Shown: positions 57,727-64,000 of the stretch, in pieces | Position numbering within the stretch: position 1 is the first letter of the stretch | Layout of the letters: the number at the start of each line of letters is the position of its first letter | Origin: Desulfovibrio piger ATCC 29098 | GTDB lineage: Bacteria; Desulfobacterota; Desulfovibrionia; Desulfovibrionales; Desulfovibrionaceae | Direction: 5' to 3' | Assembly: GCF_000156375.1 (NCBI RefSeq) | Contig: NZ_DS996355.1 | Location: 262,646 to 326,645 of the forward strand | Length of the DNA: 64,000 bases | Made by a program: the position numbers and the translations under genes | The notes under the pieces: model-generated | The model's input: only the letters and a program-made list of their open reading frames with translations | Told to the model about the DNA's origin: nothing | The model's database searches: none

Positions 57727-59381
57727 TGCAGCTGCGAGAGAAAGACATCCTGGGCTGTTTGCCTCTTCTGGCTTCCGTACTTGGAAATACCTATGGTGTG
57801 CATGTGCGTATTGGTGGGTCTGATGCCTGTACGAATGGGAACATGATCCAGTTACCGTCATTGCCTGTAGACTGTGGGGAAGAGCTGCTGCTTCTGGTCA
57901 GGGGCTTTATCGACCATGAATCCGCCCATATCCGGTATACGGATTTCAAGGCATTCAAGGAGGCTGCTCTGGATGCGGTAACGAAAAATCTGTTCAATGC
58001 CATCGAAGACTGGAGAGTGGAAAACAGACTGGCTGCGGTATTCCCGGGATGCAGGCACAATTTCCACGAGCTGATACGCCGGTTCTTCGTGGAAGATGCG
58101 ACCAGAGAAAGAGCGGGGGAAATATCCTTCGCTCTTTCTGTTTTGAACTATGTGCTGCTGACAGTGCGTTCCTGGGATGTCCCTGAAGTGTCACAACCAC
58201 TGAGAGAGGAAATAACCTCTCTGGATACTCACTTCCCCGGTATGCGACAGTCTCTGGATTTCATCCTTGCACAGATCAGGCAGGGATGCCCAGATACGTC
58301 CAGTGCCATCCATTATGCCCGCCAGTTGGCACATTGCCTCACGTCCTGGAAATCCCCGTCTCAGGAGGAACAACACCAGGAGAGTGGAACCCAGACGGAA
58401 AACACCTCCGCATCGGAAAAAGCCAGAGAAGTAAGCACACCCGAGGCTTCAACTCATGGGACATCATCTGCGGAAAACTCATGCTCACCGGCAGGGGAAA
58501 CAGGACAGGATATTCTTTCTGGTATCCCGTCAATCGTGGACACTTTGCCAGTAGACATGGGGAATTGGCTGGGGAAGCAACTGGAAGTACATGCAGCGGG
58601 AGAGTCTGGAAGAAAGGTCGAGATGGCTGTGGAAGGTTTCTGTGAGGTGCATCTGTTACCGGATCAGGACAGGGAAAAAGCTGTGCGCATGGCAACGGCT
58701 CTGAAAGCCAGAATGCTGGGTCTGCTTCAGGCACATACTCTGCGTCATGCTATTTCCGGCAGGCAGGGTAAACTGGAGACAGGAAAGCTGTACCGACTGA
58801 GTACGGGAAGTACCAGGGTTTTCCAGAAAAGGGCCAGCGTACACAAACTTGATACCGCAGTGCATATCCTCCTGGACAGTAGTGGGAGTATGCACGGTGA
58901 ATCCATCAAACTGGCAGTACAAGCCTGCTATGCTGTGGGTAAGGCATTGGAACATCTGTCCGGTATATCCCTTGGGATCACTTCCTTTCCAGCCTACAGA
59001 GATGGGAAGATCGGTGTGTTCCCTCTGGTCAGACATGGGCAGAAAATGACTGACAGGATGCAGATGCAGGCTCATGGAGGAACTCCTCTGGCGGAAGCCC
59101 TTTGGTGGGTCATGCGCCAGATGCTCATACTCAGGGAAACCAGAAAGGTCGTGCTGATCCTGACAGATGGTGTTCCTGATGACGTGACCCAATGTTTGCA
59201 GGCACTGGAAGCACTGAGGAAGACTGGTGTGGAGGTTTACGGCATAGGCATGAAATTCGACTGTATTTCAAGTCTCTTGCCGGATACCAGCAGCAGGGTC
59301 ATCTCCAGATTCGAGGAACTTTCACCAGCCCTTTTCGAAGTGCTGCAACATGCTTTGCTCAGGGAGACGCGTTATGACTGA
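57726..59381 (+). CDS. CobT-like VWA domain protein with HExxH motif
   Basis: A 551-residue protein; ATG 57726 overlaps the previous stop (TAATG). The N-terminal domain contains HESAH (residues 64-68, in GFIDHESAHIRYTDFK), an HExxH pattern, followed by NLFNAIEDWRVENRLAAVFP. A Ser/Glu-rich linker (about 215-270) follows. The VWA domain has the MIDAS motifs HILLDSSGSMHGESIK (about 380), HGGTPLAEALWWVM (about 449) and VLILTDGVPDDVTQ (about 477). All three metal-binding motifs look intact. Probable effector or adaptor of the MoxR ATPase. Confidence 0.88.
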   Translation: MQLREKDILGCLPLLASVLGNTYGVHVRIGGSDACTNGNMIQLPSLPVDCGEELLLLVRGFIDHESAHIRYTDFKAFKEAALDAVTKNLFNAIEDWRVENRLAAVFPGCRHNFHELIRRFFVEDATRERAGEISFALSVLNYVLLTVRSWDVPEVSQPLREEITSLDTHFPGMRQSLDFILAQIRQGCPDTSSAIHYARQLAHCLTSWKSPSQEEQHQESGTQTENTSASEKAREVSTPEASTHGTSSAENSCSPAGETGQDILSGIPSIVDTLPVDMGNWLGKQLEVHAAGESGRKVEMAVEGFCEVHLLPDQDREKAVRMATALKARMLGLLQAHTLRHAISGRQGKLETGKLYRLSTGSTRVFQKRASVHKLDTAVHILLDSSGSMHGESIKLAVQACYAVGKALEHLSGISLGITSFPAYRDGKIGVFPLVRHGQKMTDRMQMQAHGGTPLAEALWWVMRQMLILRETRKVVLILTDGVPDDVTQCLQALEALRKTGVEVYGIGMKFDCISSLLPDTSSRVISRFEELSPALFEVLQHALLRETRYD

Positions 59382-59481
59382 GGAAGTGAAAGCTATCTCC
59401 GCAACAGGATGGGTCCTTATCGCCATTGCTGTGCTGAGAGCTATCAAAGTCATCATGGACGAGTGCAAGGATAGCAACTAA
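59374..59481 (+). CDS. 35-residue hydrophobic peptide at the operon end
   Basis: ATG at 59374 follows AGGGAGACGC and overlaps the VWA stop by 8 bp in another frame. The sequence starts MTEEVKAISATGWVLIAIAV and ends MDECKDSN, giving one short amphipathic or membrane helix. The good binding site, the coupling and the terminator 22 bp later support a real gene. Function unknown. Confidence 0.5.
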   Translation: MTEEVKAISATGWVLIAIAVLRAIKVIMDECKDSN

Positions 59482-59502
59482 CTGTCTGGATAAATACCAT
59501 TA

Positions 59503-59541
59503 TAGCCTGCTTGGGGAGGGAATACCCCTCCCCGGGCTGGC
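59503..59541. terminator. Bidirectional terminator between the VWA operon and integrase
   Basis: GGGGAGGG-AATA-CCCCTCCCC with flanking AGCC/GGCT, then CTTTCATTTTTT on the plus strand. It lies between convergent genes ending at 59481 and 59544. Confidence 0.85.
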
Positions 59542-59543
59542 TT

Positions 59544-61415
59544 TCATTTTTTGTGTACATCCAAATGGCTGATTATCTCCTGATAGCATTGGCTGACAGG
59601 AAACTCGCTCCCGTATTGTCGTGTAGCCAGGTGGGGAATCTCGTGACCGAAGATCTGTCGAAACACATCTGTATGCAGGTTGAGGCGTTTGAAGAAGTCA
59701 CTAAACGTATGGCGTAGAGAGTGAAAACTCTTTTTTCCTGTGATTCCGCAACGCTCGATATATCGACTGAAGAAATTACTGACCATATGGCCGTACTTTG
59801 GGCATTTTTCGGTTTTACGCAGCTCAGGGAAAAGGCGTTCCTGCCCATTCAGCTTCATCCTATCAACATATTTGATAAAACCATAGGCTAGCAGATCACT
59901 ATGTACAGGTATCTTGCGGAATGCATTTCTATTCTTGAGACGCTTGTCGTGATGGTCGGTGTTGATATCGATATACCAGATGTTCTGCTCCTGTCGGATA
60001 TCTGAACAGTGAAGTTGGCATATCTCCTCAAGACGCATACCGGTATAGAGCCCAATAAGTGGAGCCCAATAAAAGGAAGGATGCTTGACGCTGCTTTCCG
60101 TGAATGTCTGGGGAGAGAAGAGCAGGGTGATGTCCTCTTGTGTGAAAGCTTCCCGTAAATCGATATCTCGTCGTGTATCCTTGATTTGCAAGGCTTTCGC
60201 AGGGTTGGCAGTGAGCAGTCCCTCACGGATGCCCCATTCAAACATGCTGGCGACAGCTTCCACAGTCACATTGACGGTTTTGATGCTCAAAGTGGTTGCA
60301 GGAGACATGGCCAGTATTTGCGAGATGCTTTTCCCTTTGTACAGTGGAGATTTTTTCCTGTTGGGCGGAAGTTTGCGTAGCGTATCCCGATAATATCGCA
60401 GGTCATCTCGTTGCAGCTGAAGGATATCCCTGTCTCCTAGGATCTCTATCAAGGTTTCCAGCCGTCCTTGCTGAGTAGTCAAATTATCCGCCGTCCAACG
60501 CTTATCCGCCAGTTTGCTCTCTGTATAGCGCCGGATGAAGGTAGAAAGTCGAATCCCACGTTTTTTACGGGAAACGTGTACCGGTGAGGCTTCAGGTTCC
60601 ACAGGTACAGTGGTAGGGGGATATTTATTCAAGTATCGCTTGAATATTTCACGGATGGTATCCGGGCTCAGGTCATTTCGGGACAAAAGTTCTTCACACA
60701 ATAACAGCAAGGTATCAGGGCAGAGCATCCCGTGAGGATGGTCTGTCCTGATACTGTTTTCAGCGGAACAGGAAGTCACCGAAGAGGAAGCCAAAGCCCC
60801 GTCAGGTGATATGGCAGCTACGTGTTTCCCAGGAAATCTTGCTGTGGAAAGTGGGGAAATGTTTGCTGTAACTGGTTGGGATAGTGGGTGAAGACAGGTA
60901 TCCTGACAAACATATTTCCTGGCAGATGGGGTGAACCCTGTTGCCGAATATGCTGGTTGCCGATCACAAGCAAAAGAAGGAGCCGTGAAGCCTCTTGCAT
61001 CTCCTGCATCCATGCTATTTGTGACCGTCATTGCTGGTGCTTGAGAAATAGAACAGGGCAGAGCCGTTTTTCGGGGACCACGTTTCCCGTATTCACTGAC
61101 ATCCTTTCCCTGCATGGAAGACAGATGTTGGACAAGGATATGCCGCAGCGTAGGAAGATCAGGTACGCCAGGTAACGAAGCATGCAGCAAGGCAAAAAGC
61201 TGGCAGGCAAGCAGCTTGGCTTCCTGACGAAAACAGGTTCCCAGGCTCAGGCGTATCTCGGCATTCCCCAGACGTTTTTTGGCAGCAGCAGGCAGAGCAC
61301 AACGAAAATAGAAGATGCGGCCCACGCAAAGAAGATGATGGCCGGAACGACGGGTTGTTGGGTGGGAGTGGCAAGTGCCGTGCGGGTGAGCGGAAGAAGC
61401 GGCAGCGGATGGCAT
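59544..61415 (-). CDS. Tyrosine recombinase/integrase of the island
   Basis: About 623 residues. ATG 61415 is chosen because AAGGTG precedes it and because a longer form would be coded by the tRNA-side terminator. The N-terminal DUF6538-like part is GRIFYFRCALPAAAKKRLGN, then EIRLSLGTCFRQEAKLLACQ. A poorly ordered stretch of about 150 residues precedes the core-binding domain. The catalytic residues are Arg in GLYTGMRLEEICQLH (about 460), Lys in the HDKRLKNRNAFRKIPVH area, HxxR in SFHSLRHTFSDFF (about 565), GH in IFGHEIPHLATRQYGSEF and Tyr in the same segment (about 600). Its 5' end faces tRNA-Leu, the probable attachment site. Confidence 0.88.
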   Translation of the reverse strand: MPSAAASSAHPHGTCHSHPTTRRSGHHLLCVGRIFYFRCALPAAAKKRLGNAEIRLSLGTCFRQEAKLLACQLFALLHASLPGVPDLPTLRHILVQHLSSMQGKDVSEYGKRGPRKTALPCSISQAPAMTVTNSMDAGDARGFTAPSFACDRQPAYSATGFTPSARKYVCQDTCLHPLSQPVTANISPLSTARFPGKHVAAISPDGALASSSVTSCSAENSIRTDHPHGMLCPDTLLLLCEELLSRNDLSPDTIREIFKRYLNKYPPTTVPVEPEASPVHVSRKKRGIRLSTFIRRYTESKLADKRWTADNLTTQQGRLETLIEILGDRDILQLQRDDLRYYRDTLRKLPPNRKKSPLYKGKSISQILAMSPATTLSIKTVNVTVEAVASMFEWGIREGLLTANPAKALQIKDTRRDIDLREAFTQEDITLLFSPQTFTESSVKHPSFYWAPLIGLYTGMRLEEICQLHCSDIRQEQNIWYIDINTDHHDKRLKNRNAFRKIPVHSDLLAYGFIKYVDRMKLNGQERLFPELRKTEKCPKYGHMVSNFFSRYIERCGITGKKSFHSLRHTFSDFFKRLNLHTDVFRQIFGHEIPHLATRQYGSEFPVSQCYQEIISHLDVHKK

Positions 61416-61515
61416 TTGAGGCACCTTTTGTACCACCTGTTTGACCCAAATTCGTAAAGGCAGGAAAAACAGGGGACAGGATGGGCTTGCTGCACTGCTC
61501 GAAACAACAAAAAAG

Positions 61516-61546
61516 AAAGGGTTGCGGCTAGTTGCCACAACCCTTG
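61516..61546 (-). terminator. Terminator downstream of tRNA-Leu
   Basis: AAGGGTTG...CAACCCTT with an 11-14 nt loop, followed on the minus strand by TCTTTTTT. It lies 10 bp past the tRNA 3' end and terminates its transcript. Confidence 0.8.
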
Positions 61547-61555
61547 ATGTCTTGC

Positions 61556-61640
61556 TGGTGCCGAGGGCGGGAATCGAACCCGCACGGCGGTTGCCACTAC
61601 CACCTCAAGATAGCGTGTCTACCAATTCCACCACCTCGGC
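61556..61640 (-). tRNA. tRNA-Leu (anticodon GAG)
   Basis: The 85-nt gene starts GCCGAGGTGGTGGAATTGGT and ends with a genome-encoded CCA. The anticodon loop is TCTTGAGG-type with GAG. It has the long variable arm (GGCAACCGCC) of class II tRNAs, T-arm GCGGG-TTCGATT-CCCGC, and 7-bp acceptor GCCGAGG/CCTCGGC. It closely resembles E. coli leuU. The 3' half is the probable attB of the island: the integrase gene starts 140 bp away, and island DNA follows its 3' end. No second copy of its 3' end was found in the window. Confidence 0.95.
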
Positions 61641-61809
61641 ACAAGTGGAGTGATACAGAAAACCGGGGGGCTTGGCAAGAACTTTTTTTCATTTCGGAAA
61701 AATTTTTTTGAGCTGCCCTGCCGGAAAGGCTGGGGGCTTGCCTTGGGCACGGCTTACCGGTACACCAAGAAACGGCAAACTTTGCTATCGTTTGGCCTGG
61801 AGAAAAACC

Positions 61810-62877
61810 ATGGATGACGGTGTTCGCACTTTTTTACAAAAAACAGGTCCCGTCCTTTGTGTCGATATCGGCAGCGGCACGCAGGACGTCCTTTTGGCCC
61901 GTCCGGGGCTGGAAGTCCACAACTGGCCACGCTTCGTCCTGCCTTCACCGGCCCGTCTGGCCGCGCAGCGCATTCGTGAGCTGACTCTGCTCAAGCAGCC
62001 GGTATGGCTCTATGGAGAGAACATCGGCGGCGGTTTTGGTCTTGCCGTGCGCGACCATATCAAGGCGGGGTTCGCTGTCTACAGTACCGCCAGCGCTGCC
62101 AGCGCCCTGCACGACAATCCCGAGGTCGTCCGCAGCATGGGCGTCCAGATAGCGGAGCAGTGTCCCTCCGGCGCCGTGCCGGTGCCTCTTTCCGATTATT
62201 CCCCGGAATTTTTTGCCGGACTGCTGCGGCAGGCCGGGCTCCCGTTGCCGCATCTGGTACTGGCGGGCTGTCAGGATCATGGTTTCCATCCCAACGGCAA
62301 CCGCATGGGACGCATGCAGGCCTGGACGGCCCTTTTGCAATCCTCGGCCCTGCCGGCCAACTGGATCTATGAGCAGCCGCCGGCGGAGTGCACCCGCCTG
62401 CTGGCCTTGCAGAAAAGGACCGGCGGCCCGGTGGCGGATACCGGGACCTGCGCCCTGCTGGGCGCCTTGTGCGTGCCGGAAGTCATGAAGCGGAGCTGGC
62501 GCGAAGGGATCACCATCATCAATGTGGGCAACAGCCATACGGTGGCGGCGCTGGTCTATCAGGGACAGGTCCGTGGTATCTACGAGCACCATACCGGCAT
62601 GCGCACCCTGCAGGAATACCTTGCGGATCTGGAGCAGTTCCGGCGCTCCTGGCTGCCGTGCGAGGAAGTCCTTGCGCACGGGGGGCACGGTACGGCGTTC
62701 GGTCCCTACTGTGAGGAGGCCGGAGGCTACGAGCCCACCTACATCCTGGGGCCGAAGCGGGAATTTTTGCAGGGACAGGGACAGTTCCTGGCCCCGTATG
62801 GCGATATGATGCTGGCAGGCTGTTTTGGCCTGCTCTGGGGATGGGCGCACAGGGGCGACGCCGCCGGGCGTTTGTAA
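61810..62877 (+). CDS. DUF1786 family protein (putative pyruvate formate-lyase activating-related)
   Basis: A 355-residue protein; ATG 61810 follows GGAGAAAAACC. The sugar-kinase/Hsp70-like N-terminus is VLCVDIGSGTQDVLLARPG (phosphate-1 loop), with GENIGGGFGLAVRDHIKAG, GGPVADTGTCALLGAL and TIINVGNSHTVAALVYQG (phosphate-2-like) further on. DUF1786 proteins are annotated in Desulfovibrio-type bacteria and archaea with uncertain function. GC-rich, with codon use like the following ligase gene. It belongs to the chromosomal backbone. Confidence 0.8.
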   Translation: MDDGVRTFLQKTGPVLCVDIGSGTQDVLLARPGLEVHNWPRFVLPSPARLAAQRIRELTLLKQPVWLYGENIGGGFGLAVRDHIKAGFAVYSTASAASALHDNPEVVRSMGVQIAEQCPSGAVPVPLSDYSPEFFAGLLRQAGLPLPHLVLAGCQDHGFHPNGNRMGRMQAWTALLQSSALPANWIYEQPPAECTRLLALQKRTGGPVADTGTCALLGALCVPEVMKRSWREGITIINVGNSHTVAALVYQGQVRGIYEHHTGMRTLQEYLADLEQFRRSWLPCEEVLAHGGHGTAFGPYCEEAGGYEPTYILGPKREFLQGQGQFLAPYGDMMLAGCFGLLWGWAHRGDAAGRL

Positions 62878-62910
62878 TTCAAGATGGACAAGCAGCAATA
62901 AGGTTTTGAC

Positions 62911-64000
62911 ATGGAAGTTTTCGATGCAGCGGAATTGTGGAGCAGGGACCAGATCGAACACACCCAGCTGACGCGCCTCAAGGCCACCGTGGCCCATGTG
63001 CGCAAGAGCGAGTTCTATCGCCGCCGTCTGGATGAAGCCGGTGTGACGCCCGAGAGCATCACGTCGCTGGACGACATCCGGCGTATCCCCTTCACCACCA
63101 AGCAGGATCTGCGGGACCAGTATCCCACGGGGCTCCTGTGCGTACCGCGCAGCGAGATCGTGCGCATGCACTGCTCCAGTGGTACCACGGGCAGTCCTGT
63201 GGCCATCTGCCATACGCAGAACGACATCAACTGCTGGGCCGACCTGATGGCCCGCTGCCTCTATATGGTAGGCGTGCGCCGTGACGACGTGTTCCAGAAC
63301 ATGTCCGGTTACGGCCTGTTCACCGGCGGCCTGGGTATCCATTTCGGTGCCGAGCGTCTGGGCTGCATGACCATCCCTGCCGGTCCCGGCAACTCGCGCC
63401 GCCAGATCAAGCTGGCCAAGGACTTCAGAACCACGGTCGCCCACATCCTGCCGTCCTACGCGCTCATCCTTGGCGAACATCTGCGCAATATGGGCGAGGA
63501 CCCGCGCGACTTCCCCCTGCGCATCGCCGTGGTGGGGGCCGAGCCCTATACGGTGGAATTCCGGCGCCGCATCGAAGAGCTCTTCGACATGAAGGCCTAC
63601 AACTCCTACGGCCTCTCCGAGATGAACGGCCCGGGCGTGGCCTTTGAGTGCCAGAATCAGAACGGCCTGCACGTCTGGGAAGACGCGTACCTGCCCGAGA
63701 TCGTGGATCCCAAGACCGGCGAGCCCGTGCCCGACGGCGAGATCGGCGAACTGGTCATGACCTGCCTGTGCCGTCAGGGCATGCCCATCCTGCGCTACCG
63801 CACCCGCGACCTGACCCGCTTCCTGCCCGGGGAATGCTCCTGCGGCCGTCATCATCGCCGCATCGACCGCATCCTGGGCCGCGCGGACGACATGTTCATC
63901 ATCAAGGGCGTCAACGTCTACCCCATGCAGATCGAACAGGTCATCATGACCTTCCCCGAAGTGGGGCAGAACTACTGCATCCTGCTGGAAAACGACGGTA
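62911..64000 (+). CDS. paaK: Phenylacetate-CoA ligase family protein (3' end outside window)
   Basis: At least 363 residues. The AMP-binding P-loop is MHCSSGTTGSPVAICHTQND (about 90), the adenine site is KAYNSYGLSEMNGPGVAFE (about 230), the hinge-side Asp is LRYRTRDLTRFLPGECSCGR, and IDRILGRADDMFIIKGVNVY leads into the C-terminal domain. PaaK-type enzymes activate aryl acids to CoA thioesters with ATP. In sulfate reducers several copies occur, often with indolepyruvate oxidoreductase, recycling aryl acids from amino acids. The start at 62911 has a weak AAGG site. Confidence 0.93.
   Translation, partial: MEVFDAAELWSRDQIEHTQLTRLKATVAHVRKSEFYRRRLDEAGVTPESITSLDDIRRIPFTTKQDLRDQYPTGLLCVPRSEIVRMHCSSGTTGSPVAICHTQNDINCWADLMARCLYMVGVRRDDVFQNMSGYGLFTGGLGIHFGAERLGCMTIPAGPGNSRRQIKLAKDFRTTVAHILPSYALILGEHLRNMGEDPRDFPLRIAVVGAEPYTVEFRRRIEELFDMKAYNSYGLSEMNGPGVAFECQNQNGLHVWEDAYLPEIVDPKTGEPVPDGEIGELVMTCLCRQGMPILRYRTRDLTRFLPGECSCGRHHRRIDRILGRADDMFIIKGVNVYPMQIEQVIMTFPEVGQNYCILLENDG

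Noticed and set aside
55408-59381. Cobaltochelatase CobS/CobT for cobalamin synthesis
   Set aside because: The family resemblance is to CobS/CobT, but there is no CobN or other cobalamin gene, DUF3150 sits between them, and the context is a mobile recombination operon.
61416-61538. Longer integrase start at 61538
   Set aside because: The extra 41 residues would be coded by the tRNA-side terminator hairpin and its T-run. They look unlike the family, and the ATG at 61415 has a better binding site.
27600-61550. Conjugative element (ICE) with its own transfer genes
   Set aside because: The ERF/CobS/CobT-like operon and integrase resemble parts of ICEs, but no relaxase of conjugation type, coupling protein or type IV secretion gene is visible in the window.
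1-64000. CRISPR array
   Set aside because: No regularly spaced direct repeats of 20-40 bp were seen. The Cas4-like nuclease at 53761 belongs to a recombination operon and has no cas neighbours.

Overview
The window joins three kinds of DNA. Positions 1 to about 27,580 are most of a GC-rich Mu-like transposable prophage, read on the minus strand. Positions about 27,600-61,550 are an accessory island of mixed, often AT-rich composition that ends in a tyrosine recombinase beside a tRNA-Leu(GAG). Positions 61,556-64,000 are ordinary chromosome: the tRNA, a DUF1786 gene and a phenylacetate-CoA ligase gene. The high-GC backbone, the MucR/Ros regulator, the PaaK-type ligase and the Mu-like phage fit a Desulfovibrio-type sulfate reducer. 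That host call is inference from gene content, not from a marker gene.

Prophage, from its left end on the right-hand side. The LexA-like repressor (26838-27497, plus) diverges from the early operon across two palindromic operators. The early operon holds regulators, MuA transposase, the MuB ATPase, small regulatory genes, HU, GemA/Gp16 and a Mor activator. A terminator at 18731-18760 ends it. The late genes follow: a secreted protein, endolysin, Rz/Rz1 spanins, holin, terminase small and large subunits, portal, gpF, gpG, protease/scaffold, capsid, gp36-gp38-like proteins, sheath, tube, a frameshifted tail chaperone and the tape measure gene, which leaves the window at base 1. Baseplate, tail fibre and the right end are not seen. 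A cargo block (small gene, Rha, ribbon-helix-helix protein, a plus-strand gene) separates sheath from tube. Two repeat families recur at module borders.

Island. It opens with an AlpA-like regulator and a RepA/primase-like ATPase gene broken by one in-frame stop. A second, intact gene of the same architecture lies at 38842-41055. Between them are a HipA-like kinase whose 5' region is duplicated around a membrane-protein gene, an inovirus Gp2/HUH-like replication pair, a Y-family polymerase with a YolD-like partner, and a serine resolvase. Then comes a defence block: UvrD helicase-nuclease, remnants of an AAA ATPase/DUF4276 pair, a small protein with a RHIM-like motif, and a type III restriction-modification system. 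After DUF2442/DUF4160, MucR, an LprI-like secreted protein and an XRE regulator, a compact operon follows: ERF annealing protein, Cas4-like nuclease, a small protein, MoxR-WGR ATPase, DUF3150 and a CobT-like VWA protein. It resembles the recombination/cobS-cobT segment of SXT/R391-type integrative elements. The integrase, reading toward it, closes the island. No conjugation genes and no second attachment site are visible.

The most interesting signals are the ERF-nuclease-MoxR/WGR-DUF3150-VWA operon with hairpins before its genes, the nonsense-interrupted and intact RepA-like pair, the duplicated HipA leader, and the tRNA-like structure inside the phage head operon.
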